Shown here: positions 25,000 through 34,228 of the stretch, piece after piece
How the letters are laid out: each line of letters starts with the position of its first letter
Numbering within the stretch: the stretch's first letter is position 1
Source of the DNA: an uncultured Lachnospiraceae bacterium
GTDB taxonomy: Bacteria; Bacillota; Clostridia; Lachnospirales; Lachnospiraceae
Direction: 5' to 3'
DNA length: 43,934 bases
Assembly: GCA_902780385.1 (NCBI GenBank)
Contig: CACZFF010000025.1
Coordinates: forward strand, 1-43,934
Notes under the pieces: model-generated
Seen by the model: only the letters and a program-made list of their open reading frames with translations
Databases searched by the model: none
Told to the model about the DNA's origin: nothing
Made by a program: the position numbers and the translations under genes

Positions 25000-26019
25000 A
25001 TGACGAAAAAGGGTATAGCACTTGTCATATGCATCTGCATCATGACGGCACTCTGTGCCTGCGGCGGGAGCGGCACAGGTGGTGCGGGAAACAGCGCTGA
25101 CAGCCAGGCGGCAGCAGGTAAAGGGAGTTCAGCGGCAGCGGGTTCGGAAGCCGGTGAAAATGCTGCGGATTCGGAGACTTCTGCAGACAGTGCACAGGAG
25201 GCAGGCAGGATCATCGTAGGCTCCAAGGATTTTACCGAAAATGAGATCGTCGCGGAAATCTATGCGCTTGCACTGGAGGATGCGGGATTTACCGTGGAGC
25301 GCCGGATGAATATCGCTTCTTCCGTGATCCATACAAGTCTTGTCAACAAGGAGGTCGAGCTCTATCCCGAGTATACCGGTACAGGCCTTCTTTCCATCCT
25401 GCAGATGGATCTCATCACAGATCCGAATCAGGTATATGAAACGGTCAAAGCGGCTTACAAGAAAGAGTTCGGAGTTACCTGGCTGGATTATGCGCCTGCC
25501 AATGACGGACAGGGAATCTTTGTCAGCCGCAAGGTTTCTGACGAATACGGAATCACAACGATCTCCGATCTGCAGGCACATGCCTCGGACATCCGTTTTG
25601 CCTCCCAGGGTGAATTCGACGAGCGCGAGGACGGGATCCCGGGACTGGAAAAGGTATATGGCCCCTTTGACTGGAAATCCAGCAAGGTCTATGACAATGG
25701 CCTGAAATACCAGGTCGTGGAAAATGACGAGGCGGATGCCGCCCCTGCCTACACTACAGAGGGAAGACTCGTGGAAACCGACAAATTTGTCCTTCTGGAG
25801 GATGACAAACAGGTCTGGCCTCCCTACAACATTGCCCCTGTTGTGCGGGATGAAGTGCTGGAAGCCTATCCGCAGATTGCGGAGATCCTCAATTCCATCA
25901 GCACCGCTCTGGATACGGAGACAGTCACTTCTCTCAACGCAAAGGTGGACATCGACCAGGAAGAATACGAGGACGTTGCGTTGGATTTTTACGAGAGCAT
26001 AAAGAATATTGTGGAATAG
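25000..26019 (+). CDS. Glycine betaine/choline-type substrate-binding lipoprotein
   Basis: 339 residues. The signal peptide ends TALCAC with lipidated Cys21, followed by a Gly/Ser/Ala-rich tether to about 65. The OpuAC-type domain begins IIVGSKDFTENEIVAEIYA and includes ELYPEYTGTGL, TISDLQAHA and PYNIAPVVRDEVLEAYPQI, all typical of OpuBC/OpuCC. Family members bind quaternary ammonium compounds; the exact ligand is not readable. AAAGGAG is ten bases before ATG. The ATPase follows 9 bases after its stop. Confidence 0.92.
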   Translation: MTKKGIALVICICIMTALCACGGSGTGGAGNSADSQAAAGKGSSAAAGSEAGENAADSETSADSAQEAGRIIVGSKDFTENEIVAEIYALALEDAGFTVERRMNIASSVIHTSLVNKEVELYPEYTGTGLLSILQMDLITDPNQVYETVKAAYKKEFGVTWLDYAPANDGQGIFVSRKVSDEYGITTISDLQAHASDIRFASQGEFDEREDGIPGLEKVYGPFDWKSSKVYDNGLKYQVVENDEADAAPAYTTEGRLVETDKFVLLEDDKQVWPPYNIAPVVRDEVLEAYPQIAEILNSISTALDTETVTSLNAKVDIDQEEYEDVALDFYESIKNIVE

Positions 26020-26028
26020 GAAATAACT

Positions 26029-26916
26029 ATGAATCCTTATTCTGAAAAGAAAAGCACGGGTGCGGTCCCCGCAATCGAGTACCGGAATGTGTGCAAGCGC
26101 TTTGAACGCACGGAAGGGAAACAGGGCCGCGGACTCCATGTTCATGTCCGCAAGGACGGTCCTTCCAATCCCGGCTCATCAAAGCAGGAGGACGGTTTTT
26201 TCGCGGTCAATGACCTGAGTGCCGCTGTCCGGGACGGAGAGTTGATCACAATCCTGGGCTCCTCCGGATGCGGCAAGACCACCCTTTTGAAGATGACAAA
26301 CCGCCTGTATGAACCGGACGGGGGATCGATCCTTCTGTTCGGAGAGGATATACAGAAGCAGGATCCGGTGCAGCTGCGCCGGAAGATGGGCTATGTCATA
26401 CAGCAGGCGGGTCTTTTTCCCCATATGACAGTGGAGGACAATATCAGCGTGATCCCGCGGCTGCTCAAATGGGAACCGGCAAGATGCCATGACCGCGTAA
26501 CGGAACTGCTGAATCTGGTCGGGCTGGAGCCGGACCAGTACCGAAACCGCTACCCCTCCCAGCTCTCGGGAGGTCAGCAGCAACGCGTCGGCCTTGCCCG
26601 TGCCCTGGCGACGAAACCGAGGGTCATGCTGCTGGATGAGCCCTTTGGCGCTGTCGATGCCATCACCCGCCTCAACCTGCAGAACGAGCTGCTCCGCATC
26701 CACCGGGAGACCGGTGGGACTTTCCTCTTTGTCACCCATGACATCCACGAAGCCTTCCGCCTGGGAAACCGGGTCATGATCATGAACGCCGGAAGACTCC
26801 TGCAGATAGACACACCTGAAACCATTGTCCGGAATCCGGCAGACCCTTTTGTGGAGACATTGATCAGGTCCGCATTAGAGCAGGAGCGATTTTGGAGCAG
26901 CACTCCGGCAGAATAA
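26029..26916 (+). CDS. ABC transporter ATP-binding protein of the osmoprotectant uptake system
   Basis: 295 residues. Walker A GSSGCGKTT (77-85), signature LSGGQQQR, Walker B VMLLDEP and the H-loop FVTHD are all present. QOP-family marks such as MTNRLYEPDGGSIL and LFPHMTVEDNI place it with OpuCA/OpuBA. Unlike B. subtilis OpuCA it has no C-terminal CBS domains, so ionic-strength sensing through CBS is absent. An unusual 30-residue basic/hydrophilic insertion (about 26-56) separates the first beta strand from the rest. It works with permeases at 24172 and 27070 and the binding protein at 25000. GGAAATAACT precedes ATG. Confidence 0.93.
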   Translation: MNPYSEKKSTGAVPAIEYRNVCKRFERTEGKQGRGLHVHVRKDGPSNPGSSKQEDGFFAVNDLSAAVRDGELITILGSSGCGKTTLLKMTNRLYEPDGGSILLFGEDIQKQDPVQLRRKMGYVIQQAGLFPHMTVEDNISVIPRLLKWEPARCHDRVTELLNLVGLEPDQYRNRYPSQLSGGQQQRVGLARALATKPRVMLLDEPFGAVDAITRLNLQNELLRIHRETGGTFLFVTHDIHEAFRLGNRVMIMNAGRLLQIDTPETIVRNPADPFVETLIRSALEQERFWSSTPAE

Positions 26917-26927
26917 GAATAACGTCT

Positions 26928-27060
26928 GTGGATCTTGCGCGCCGAAGCATAGAATGCTTGTGAATCCTGCGCGCCGAAGCATAGAATGCCAGTGAGTCCT
27001 CCGTGCCGAAGAAAAAGAATAAAATGCTTGTAAATCCTGCGTGCCGAAGAATAAACAGGG
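26928..27060 (+). repeat. 32-bp tandem array, about four copies, inside the transporter operon
   Basis: Units begin at 26928, 26960, 26992 and 27030 with GTGRATCYTGCGYGCCGAAG. The first two are 32 bases and nearly identical; the third is 38. It fills the spacer between ATPase and second permease. Confidence 0.9.
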
Positions 27061-27069
27061 ATGATTTCA

Positions 27070-27678
27070 ATGATAAAATTTCTGACCCGTCATCCGGAAA
27101 AAATCTATATTCCCCTCCTGGAGCACATCCAGCTGGTCTTTCTGACCCTGGTCATTTCCGTAGCGATCGCATCCATACTTACCCTGTTGTGCATGCGCAG
27201 TGAGCGCCTGTCCATATGGCTGCAGCAGCTTCTGGCCGTCGTCTATTCCATCCCCTCGCTGGCCCTTTTTGCCATCCTGATCCCTGTCACGGGATTGGGC
27301 AGGACGACGGCAGTGATCGCGCTGACCGCCTATAATCAATACCTGTTGCTGCGCAATTTTACTACCGGTCTGCAGGAGGTGGATTCCGCAGTGACAGATG
27401 CGGCGAAGGGAATCGGGATGACCTGGCTGCAGGTTCTCACCAGGGTACAGATTCCTCTCGCAAAGCGGGCGCTTTTTGCCGGAATCAGGCTGGCAGTCGT
27501 CTCCACGATCGGGATCGGGACGATCGCCGCCTCCATCAATGCCGGAGGCCTGGGGACGCTTTTATTTGACGGTCTGCGCACCATGAACATGCCCAGGATC
27601 CTGTGGGGAAGCATACTTTCCGCAGGACTTGCCATTGTGACCAATGCCCTGCTGAAAGCGGTGGAAGACCACTTGTAA
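27070..27678 (+). CDS. Second osmoprotectant/choline-type ABC permease
   Basis: 202 residues from ATG 27070 (AGGGA seven bases upstream; ATG 27061 in frame overlaps that site). About five membrane segments. VVYSIPSLALFAILIP, AAKGIGMTWLQVLTRVQIPLAKR and IAASINAGGLGTLLF match OpuBD/OpuCD. It pairs with the permease at 24172 to form the transport channel. Confidence 0.92.
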   Translation: MIKFLTRHPEKIYIPLLEHIQLVFLTLVISVAIASILTLLCMRSERLSIWLQQLLAVVYSIPSLALFAILIPVTGLGRTTAVIALTAYNQYLLLRNFTTGLQEVDSAVTDAAKGIGMTWLQVLTRVQIPLAKRALFAGIRLAVVSTIGIGTIAASINAGGLGTLLFDGLRTMNMPRILWGSILSAGLAIVTNALLKAVEDHL

Positions 27679-27799
27679 TTCATCGGAGACCTGATCGGAT
27701 CCTTTTTGCAGGTACGTAAAAACAGGCGGCGATGAAGCTGTGAGAAATCCCATGAAGCCCCATGAAAATCCATGGAAAACCATCAGAAGAAAGGATTCT

Positions 27800-28771
27800 A
27801 TGAAAGCAATTGTGATCCATGAGCCCGGCGGACCGGAGAAACTGTGTTATGAAGAAGTGCCTGTGCCGGCTGTACGGGAAGGCTGGTCCCTGGTCCGAGT
27901 CCGCGGCTTCGGAATCAACCATTCGGAGATCTTTACCAGAAAAGGATTCTCACCAAGTGTGACTTTCCCCAGGATTTTGGGGATCGAATGTGTCGGTGAG
28001 ATTGCGGAGACAACAGACCCCGCACGTCTTCCGGTCGGACAGAAGGTCATTTCCATTATGGGAGAAATGGGCCGCGCCTTTGACGGCGGCTATGCCGAGT
28101 ACACGCTGCTGCCAAACAGGCAGATCTGTCCGGTGCAGACGGATCTGGACTGGAAAACCCTGGCAGCCCTTCCGGAAACTTACTATACCGCCTATGGATC
28201 CCTGCTGAATCTGCGGATCGCAGATTCTGTCGGAGATGGTATACCGCCCCGGATCCTCGTCCGCGGCGCCACGAGCGGTGTGGGAGTTGCCTTCCTGCGC
28301 CTGTTAAAAGGAAGGTGGCCGGAACTTGCTGTTGCCGGCTCGACCCGGAATATGAAAAAGGAGACGCAGCTGCGGGAGGCGGGCTTTGATGAAGTGATTC
28401 TTGATGCGGACGGCATCCTGCAGACGAAGCACCAGTTTGACCGCGTGCTGGAGCTGATCGGTCCCGCTGCCCTGCGAAATACTTTTTCTCATGTCGCGGA
28501 AGGCGGCATTGTCTGCAGTACAGGGCAGCTGGGCGGGCAATGGACTCTCAACGAATTTGATCCCATCATGGAACTGCCTGCCAACGGGTACCTTACAAGC
28601 TTTTACTCCGGGAACGTGGATCCGGAGCGGCTTCAGTCCCTGCTCGACTATGTCGAAAAGTACGGAATCGATCCGGCGCCCGAGCGTGTTTTTTCTCTGG
28701 CTCAGGTACCGGAGGCACATGCATATCTGGAGAGTGCCCATAGTTTTGGAAAAGTAATCGTGGTGATCTGA
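27800..28771 (+). CDS. Quinone oxidoreductase-like medium-chain dehydrogenase
   Basis: 323 residues, an NAD(P)H-dependent oxidoreductase of the zeta-crystallin branch. The start region MKAIVIHEPGGPEKLCYEEV, GINHSEIFTRKG and the cofactor loop RGATSGVGVAFLRLL are typical. The catalytic zinc ligands of alcohol dehydrogenases are not seen, as expected for this branch. AAAGGA lies five bases before ATG 27800. It starts 121 bases after the transporter; whether it belongs to that operon is open. Confidence 0.88.
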   Translation: MKAIVIHEPGGPEKLCYEEVPVPAVREGWSLVRVRGFGINHSEIFTRKGFSPSVTFPRILGIECVGEIAETTDPARLPVGQKVISIMGEMGRAFDGGYAEYTLLPNRQICPVQTDLDWKTLAALPETYYTAYGSLLNLRIADSVGDGIPPRILVRGATSGVGVAFLRLLKGRWPELAVAGSTRNMKKETQLREAGFDEVILDADGILQTKHQFDRVLELIGPAALRNTFSHVAEGGIVCSTGQLGGQWTLNEFDPIMELPANGYLTSFYSGNVDPERLQSLLDYVEKYGIDPAPERVFSLAQVPEAHAYLESAHSFGKVIVVI

Positions 28772-28854
28772 CAGAAAATTTTAAGACTTGCGTGCGGGCA
28801 CGCGGCACCCCCGGTCGCTTGACCGGAGCTTTTACAGAAAAGGGGGAGGTTTTT

Positions 28855-29763
28855 ATGATCCAGGAACTGAGCAACAATGAAGTTTATTCGAATGAATATC
28901 GAAACATTGCCCCCAAAGCGGGCGATCTGGCAGCTGTTTTCGAAAAGAATGGAAGAAAGCTGCTGATGCGGCTGGATGCGGAGGGAGCCATGTCTCTCCC
29001 GCAGGCGGTGCTTTTTGCCGATTACTGGTTTGATCCGGAGGATGCTGAGGCAGATCAGAAAGCGGCGGAAAAGGGAGGCAGGCTGGTTTATCTGTTTACT
29101 ATCGGAGAAACAGGGTACTATAGCTTTCTCTACATGGGGGAGAAGGCCCCGGATTTTGCCTTTACGGGGATGACCTTTCTGCCCTTCGGATTTGAAAATA
29201 AACCCATTCCGAAGAATATCTATTTCGGCGCGGAGACTGCTTTCCAGCTCTCCTCCTGGTACAACGGAAACCGCTTCTGCGGCCGCTGCGGCGGTCATAT
29301 GAGTGTGCATCCCGGGATGCGCTGCGTCCGGTGTACCTCCTGCGGAAATATGGATTTCCCCCGCGTTATGCCGGCGGTGACCATTGCGGTGGAGCACGAG
29401 GACAGGCTCCTGATGATCCGTTATAAACCGCGTGAAGAGGACGGCTATGCCGGGACTTCCCTGATCGCGGGATTTATCGAGGTCGGGGAGACAATTGAAG
29501 ATGCTGTGCGCCGGGAGGTCATGGAGGAGGCAGGGATCAAGGTCACCAATATACGCTATTACAAATCCCAGCCATGGGGTTTTGCCTCCAATCTGATGAT
29601 CGGAGTCATCTGCGACCTCGACGGAAGTGATGAGATTGCCGTGCACGATACCAATGAAGTGGCGGAAGCGGTCTGGATTCCCAGGGAGGAGATCCAGGTT
29701 CACGACAACGGCGTTTCCCTGACTTTTGAGATGATCGCCCGGTTTAAAGAAGGGGCATTATGA
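28855..29763 (+). CDS. nudC: NAD+ diphosphatase NudC (Nudix hydrolase)
   Basis: 302 residues. NudC splits NAD(H) into NMN(H) and AMP and can remove NAD caps from RNA. A zinc ribbon is visible as CGRCG and CVRCTSCG (near 140-165). The Nudix box GFIEVGETIEDAVRREVMEE (continuing AGI) carries the full G-x5-E-x7-R-E-x2-E-E pattern. SQPWGF follows as the NudC-specific SQPWPF-like motif. GGGGGAGG precedes ATG at good spacing. An upstream in-frame ATG at 28792 lacks a ribosome binding site. Confidence 0.93.
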   Translation: MIQELSNNEVYSNEYRNIAPKAGDLAAVFEKNGRKLLMRLDAEGAMSLPQAVLFADYWFDPEDAEADQKAAEKGGRLVYLFTIGETGYYSFLYMGEKAPDFAFTGMTFLPFGFENKPIPKNIYFGAETAFQLSSWYNGNRFCGRCGGHMSVHPGMRCVRCTSCGNMDFPRVMPAVTIAVEHEDRLLMIRYKPREEDGYAGTSLIAGFIEVGETIEDAVRREVMEEAGIKVTNIRYYKSQPWGFASNLMIGVICDLDGSDEIAVHDTNEVAEAVWIPREEIQVHDNGVSLTFEMIARFKEGAL

Positions 29764-29878
29764 GACTTGACATATGAAGGGAGACACTCTTTCCGACCAT
29801 GCCGGAGCAAATACGAATGCAGTAATCAACCAAACCTGTATGCAGTAATAATCAAAGCCGTGAATACTGCAAAATTAT

Positions 29879-32248
29879 TTACAACAGCTCAGTAATTTCC
29901 GCAAGAGAAGGAAGAATGATGTCGGGTCGAAAATCGTATTGTTCCAGATCGTCCAGCTGTGTCTCGCCGGTGAGGACCATGATGGAAAGAGCTTTGGTTC
30001 CGTTGGCGATGGCAATGTCTGTGTAGATCCGGTCGCCGACGACGGCAATTTCTTCTTCCCTGAACCCTGTATGGCGGATGATATAGTCCAGGGCGTGCCG
30101 GGAAGGCTTTCCGTAGAAATCCGGAAACCGTCCGGTGGAGCGCTCGACCAGCTTTGCGATGGAGCCGCAGTCAGGAATGTAATCCAGCACACCATTATCG
30201 TCGACGGGACAGTTGTAGTCCATGTTGACACCGTAATAGGCGGACCCGTGCCGCAGGTATTTGCAGGCGAGGGAGATCCGCTCATAGGTCAGGGTCGTAT
30301 CAAAGCCCAGGATGACAACGTCCGGCATATTCCCGGGCGCTTCCAGCTCCGGATCAAAGATCCTCAGACCGGCTCGCCGGAATGCTTCGACCAGATTGGG
30401 GGTTCCGACTATGAAGAAGGAATCCTCCCGGTGCAGGTTCTGCATCTCTTCGAGGATGACCTGCGTCGACAAAAAGACCTGGCTTTCCGTGACGGGAATT
30501 CCCATTCCGGACAGCTTATCAAGATAGTCCTGCTGGTGTTTGGTAGAGTTATTGGTGAAAAAACAATAACTGCGTCCGGTCTCATCCAGTTTTTTCAAAA
30601 ACGGCTTTGTGAAAGGGAAAAGGCGGTTGCTCAGATAGATGGTCCCGTCCATGTCGAGGACAAAACAGCGGATCCGCTGCAGACGACGGACATCCCCTTC
30701 TTTTTTCCATTGGAAATAAGTCTTCTGTATAGAGGAACGCATCTTTGGCTGCAGTTCAGAACCCGAACCTTCCCGCACATCTTCCGGGCCGGATCGTCCG
30801 ATGGTATAGTCCATAGCAGCGGATCCGGCGGAAGCAGTTTCCATGGTCAGGCCCTGCGGCGAATAATAGGCCGTGAGCCGGTCAGCAAATTCCTCAGACA
30901 GTCCCAGATCCGATAACAGGCGGAGCAGGGTATAGCGGTCCCTGACCTCCTTCGCGTACAGAACCGCCCCTCTTACCTCCTGCAGGGAGACGCCGATCTG
31001 CTCCGGATGGACCGGGGCATCCAGTGAGAGCAGGAGCTCCTCAATCTCGGAAACAGCCGGGAGATCATGGCGGATAGCCCAGAGAATTTCCTTTCGGCGA
31101 TTCCGAATCGCGTCCAGACGTATATTTCGAAATGCCGGGTCGTTTTTACAGGACTTTTCTTCGAGCGCAATAATACCGTCCGCGGCCTCGTCGAAGACAG
31201 CGCGGATCTCTTCTTCCCAGGCGGATTTATCAAAAGGCTTTGCGGCTGCAGCGGTAAAGAGATCTTGATCGACAGCGGAAAGAATCCTTTCAGAACCTTT
31301 GACGGAATCAACTTGCGCATCTTGCAGAATTTCAGCCAGCATATCATACATTTTCAGGCAGGCGATCGCGGCGACACCGACTTTGGCTCCGTGGAGGACT
31401 GCCTTTTTTCCATGCATGAGAAACTGCATTTCCCAGAAGTGCGACATATGGTGCTCACAGCCGGAGGCAGGCCGGGAGTTTCCGACGAACTTCATTGCAA
31501 TTCCAGTAAGAACCAGTGCTTCAGTGATTGCACCGATGACTTCGGGATCACGTTCCCTGATCCGGCTGCTCTGCGACAGCATAGTCCGCAGGGCAGTCCG
31601 CACCATGCCCTCTACATGTTCGCAATAATATTCCCCGGTGATGAGATGTGCCAGTTTCCAGTCCAGCAGGCAGGTGTATTTGCCCAGCATATCCCCCAGA
31701 CCTGCAGTGATCATTTCCATCGGCGCCTGCGTCAGGATGTCAGTGTCTGCCATGAAAGCCGCCGGTCCCTGAGCATCATAGGTGACCTTGACATGGTCGA
31801 CGATCAATGCAGCCCCTGAGGAAACAAAGCCGTCCATGGAAGGTGCAGTCGCCAGAATGACATAGGGCAGGCCTTTCAGCCGGCTGATATATTTGCAGAG
31901 ATCGTTGATGGTGCCGGTGCCGATGGCGAGGACCACATCGGCATCCTCAGGCAGATGAAGCAGGAGAGCACCGACAGACGACTCGTCAGGTACAAGTTCT
32001 GGATCCTGCAGGACAAAGGATTCGAAGGCAAAGTCCGAGGAAACCAGAATGGAAGCGGCTTGATGACCCGCAGCCTCCCAGGTGTTTACATCCGCGGCAA
32101 GATATGCTTTATGAAATCCCAGTCCGCGCAGCATCTCCGGGAGCCTCTGCAGTGCCCCGCGTCCGATGTCGATCACTTTCAAGTCTGTACTGTGCACGCG
32201 GCCGCAGCTGCAGTGCATCTCTTTTTCCAGGATGGGTTGGAAATTCAT
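29879..32248 (-). CDS. Glycerol-1-phosphate dehydrogenase (AraM/EgsA-like) fused to HAD-IIA phosphatase (AraL/NagD-like)
   Basis: 789 residues in one uninterrupted frame. Residues 1 to about 500 follow AraM/EgsA: AIGTGTINDLCKYIS (NAD-binding), ATAPSMDGFVSSGAAL, GLGDMLGKYTCLLDW, and metal-binding His residues in CEHHMSHFWEM and LHGAKVGVAA. They would reduce dihydroxyacetone phosphate to sn-glycerol-1-phosphate. Residues 528-789 are a HAD-IIA phosphatase: DMDGT with nucleophile Asp532, FFTNNST, YGKPS and GDRIYTDI. In B. subtilis araL and araM are separate neighbouring genes, so this fusion links the two steps. Possible products are glycerol or a detoxified sugar phosphate (inference). AGGAGG lies 14 bases from the ATG, rather far. 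Confidence 0.9.
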   Translation of the reverse strand: MNFQPILEKEMHCSCGRVHSTDLKVIDIGRGALQRLPEMLRGLGFHKAYLAADVNTWEAAGHQAASILVSSDFAFESFVLQDPELVPDESSVGALLLHLPEDADVVLAIGTGTINDLCKYISRLKGLPYVILATAPSMDGFVSSGAALIVDHVKVTYDAQGPAAFMADTDILTQAPMEMITAGLGDMLGKYTCLLDWKLAHLITGEYYCEHVEGMVRTALRTMLSQSSRIRERDPEVIGAITEALVLTGIAMKFVGNSRPASGCEHHMSHFWEMQFLMHGKKAVLHGAKVGVAAIACLKMYDMLAEILQDAQVDSVKGSERILSAVDQDLFTAAAAKPFDKSAWEEEIRAVFDEAADGIIALEEKSCKNDPAFRNIRLDAIRNRRKEILWAIRHDLPAVSEIEELLLSLDAPVHPEQIGVSLQEVRGAVLYAKEVRDRYTLLRLLSDLGLSEEFADRLTAYYSPQGLTMETASAGSAAMDYTIGRSGPEDVREGSGSELQPKMRSSIQKTYFQWKKEGDVRRLQRIRCFVLDMDGTIYLSNRLFPFTKPFLKKLDETGRSYCFFTNNSTKHQQDYLDKLSGMGIPVTESQVFLSTQVILEEMQNLHREDSFFIVGTPNLVEAFRRAGLRIFDPELEAPGNMPDVVILGFDTTLTYERISLACKYLRHGSAYYGVNMDYNCPVDDNGVLDYIPDCGSIAKLVERSTGRFPDFYGKPSRHALDYIIRHTGFREEEIAVVGDRIYTDIAIANGTKALSIMVLTGETQLDDLEQYDFRPDIILPSLAEITELL

Positions 32249-32321
32249 ATCAGCAGTAAAAACCTCCTGTTCACAGATGCGATTCCCGAATGCATTCCTA
32301 AGGGATTCCTGTGCAGTCGGG

Positions 32322-32352
32322 ATTATAACTTTCTGTTCGTAGTTTATCGCAA
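32322..32352 (-). promoter_or_regulatory. Possible promoter of the fusion gene
   Basis: On the minus strand TTGCGA (32352-32347), a 19-base spacer and TATAAT (32327-32322) lie 74 bases upstream of the start codon. The spacer is long. The rest of the 32249-32622 gap holds only the tRNA promoter. Confidence 0.35.
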
Positions 32353-32511
32353 ACCTTCCGGAAAGAAAAGCCGCTCCGCGACACCGGAATAAATCCGGGA
32401 AAAACTCTACATTAATGAATGCGGTGCGGCTGGTGGAAAAGGTCTCCGTAAGAGCCGCGAGATCATGCAGGATCAGCCGGGGATATTGGCGATATTAGCA
32501 TAAATAAAAGC

Positions 32512-32541
32512 TTGCATTCCTCAATCAAAATAGCATATAAT
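32512..32541 (+). promoter_or_regulatory. Promoter of tRNA-Ser
   Basis: TTGCAT (32512-32517), an 18-base spacer and TATAAT (32536-32541), about 80 bases before the tRNA. Confidence 0.65.
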
Positions 32542-32622
32542 AGGGAACGTGCTTTTGAGACCGTTCCGAAAAACCATCTGCCGGGTTTTACGGAAACGGT
32601 GGAGGCACACTATACAGAATCA

Positions 32623-32712
32623 GGAGACGTATCGAAGCGGTCATAACGAGCTCGACTCGAAATCGAGTTGTCGGTTAGTCCCGGCACGTGGGTTCGAATC
32701 CCACCGTCTCCG
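32623..32712 (+). tRNA. tRNA-Ser(CGA)
   Basis: Acceptor stem GGAGACG (32623-32629) pairs with CGTCTCC (32705-32711). The anticodon stem CTCGA/TCGAG encloses loop CTCGAAA, anticodon CGA at 32658-32660, reading UCG serine codons. A long variable arm (TGTCGG...CCGGCA) marks a class II tRNA, and the T arm is GTGGG TTCGAAT CCCAC. The CCA end is not encoded. Confidence 0.96.
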
Positions 32713-32721
32713 CGAATTGTG

Positions 32722-32783
32722 AGACCCGCGTAAGTGATGGCTGGAGAATGAAGGCCAATATTTGCGCGGGTCTTATTTTTTTA
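32722..32783 (+). terminator. Terminator after tRNA-Ser
   Basis: AGACCCGCG (32722-32730) and CGCGGGTCT (32765-32773) form a perfect nine-pair stem followed by TATTTTTTTA. Confidence 0.88.
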
Positions 32784-32819
32784 TTCTTCATCGCGAAATA
32801 CCTATGACTACAGCAGCAT

Positions 32820-33458
32820 TCACCTGTATTCCATCAAATCCCGTTCCCGGCAGCCCAGAGCGTTTGCCAGTCGTTGAAGAGTGACTGCCTGGGCTTTGTT
32901 GATATCCTTTCTCTGTTGTTCATACATCTGGATTGAGCGAAGAGAGACATCTGCTTTTTTCGCAAGAGCAGACTGAGTCAGATTGGCATAGCTGCGCAGT
33001 CTTTGAAGCTGGGTCTGTCTTTGACTCCTTTCTATCCTGCCTCGCAGTACGGAGGCGGCTTTCTGTTCGGATGTCTCATGCAGAACAGGATATAGAGAGA
33101 GCAGATCCTCTGCAGGGCAGCCATTGCAGATCCAACGGAAAGTCCAGCCTGTTTCCCACTGCAGATAAGCCAGAATCCAGCCGCACCAGTATTCCGCACT
33201 TCGTTCAGGGCGAAAAACAGAGGGCGGGATTTCACAGGTCAGCCCGCTTTTCTGTATAACGAAAATGGCCAGCTCCTCCCCTGACATTCCGGAGATCAGA
33301 GACGGATTGCCGCATTCAAACAGTTCTGCCTTTCCGGAGAGGATAAACATCTCCAGAAAAGTTCTCATGGAGATGGAACAGTCATTGACTGCATAATCCA
33401 GCATTCCCCCGAGATTTCGCATCGCATCGGATAAATACAGATCACTATAAGCGCTCAT
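32820..33458 (-). CDS. Antitoxin-like protein with C-terminal XRE helix-turn-helix
   Basis: 212 residues. The N-terminal part (SDLYLSDAMRNLGGMLDYAV, MSGEELAIFVIQKSGL) fits small proteins that travel with DUF3990 genes. The C-terminal HTH_3 domain (about 155-212) has YANLTQSALAKKADVSLRSI as recognition region. ATG 33458 follows GAGGA; TTG 33506 upstream has no spacing for a site. It lies 61 bases after the DUF3990 gene on the same strand, and a perfect palindrome stands before that gene. The pairing and order suggest an antitoxin that neutralises the toxin and represses the operon (inference). Confidence 0.8.
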   Translation of the reverse strand: MSAYSDLYLSDAMRNLGGMLDYAVNDCSISMRTFLEMFILSGKAELFECGNPSLISGMSGEELAIFVIQKSGLTCEIPPSVFRPERSAEYWCGWILAYLQWETGWTFRWICNGCPAEDLLSLYPVLHETSEQKAASVLRGRIERSQRQTQLQRLRSYANLTQSALAKKADVSLRSIQMYEQQRKDINKAQAVTLQRLANALGCRERDLMEYR

Positions 33459-33519
33459 TGCTATTTTTTCCTCACACAGGTTTTGTTTAAACAGATATAC
33501 CGGCAAGCCTCTGTCCGAT

Positions 33520-34203
33520 TTATTGTTTATCCAGTCTTTTATCTCCCGGCATGATCTTATCCCGCAGGATGTCCCGCATATAAATCCCGTCCAGGTCTGT
33601 CTGCATTGCCAGCTGCCGGTACTTCAATCGGGCACTCTCATCCCGCTGCTTTCTTTTCGGATAATAGATGCTGCCGTCCGCAGGCTCAAATCCTTCGAAG
33701 AGGATCCGCTCAAAGGCTGCTTCACTGTGCAGGACAATCTGCTCACCGAGCTCTCCAAGATACATGGCTTCTGACAACTGACGGTAAGAAATTGCATTCC
33801 CTGCGAAGGCGCGCGTAAAGGAAAAATAAGAGTCATCTGCTCTATATCCGCGGATCAGGTCATATTGATCCAAATCCGGCAGAAAATATGTCTGCAGATA
33901 AACTAATCCCTGTTGGGACAGAGCGGTTTCCGGCTGGAATTTCCTGTTCGCAGACAGGACAGCAAGCCAATGAAGTACAGTATAGGGCGGCTCCTGAAGA
34001 TTCAGAATCTTCAGGCCGGACACATCGATCTGATAACGGTTGGCATATCCGCCCGGAAGTTCCATACAAGCCCATTCTTTTGCAAGTTCCTCATGTTCCG
34101 TGCAGTAAAACCCTTGTCCGTAATCATTAAAACGCTTTCCGGCACCGTAACGGGGATGCTCTATAATCTTTGACGAGCCATGCCACAGGATCATCTTTTT
34201 CAC
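33520..34203 (-). CDS. DUF3990-type putative ADP-ribosyltransferase-fold toxin
   Basis: 227 residues. ILWHGSSKIIEHPRYGAGK, FNDYGQGFYCTEHEELAKEWAC and GYANRYQIDV match the DUF3990 family, which is grouped with ADP-ribosyltransferase folds. The HGS, Y-x-T and the later acidic residues could form the NAD site, but the catalytic Glu cannot be fixed by eye. The start is GTG 34203, preceded by GGAG; the frame extends further upstream only through AT-rich operator sequence. It is the first gene of a two-gene operon with an HTH antitoxin. Toxic activity and target are inferred. Confidence 0.8.
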   Translation of the reverse strand: MKKMILWHGSSKIIEHPRYGAGKRFNDYGQGFYCTEHEELAKEWACMELPGGYANRYQIDVSGLKILNLQEPPYTVLHWLAVLSANRKFQPETALSQQGLVYLQTYFLPDLDQYDLIRGYRADDSYFSFTRAFAGNAISYRQLSEAMYLGELGEQIVLHSEAAFERILFEGFEPADGSIYYPKRKQRDESARLKYRQLAMQTDLDGIYMRDILRDKIMPGDKRLDKQ

Positions 34204-34228
34204 GGGTATTCTCCAAAAAATGAATAAA

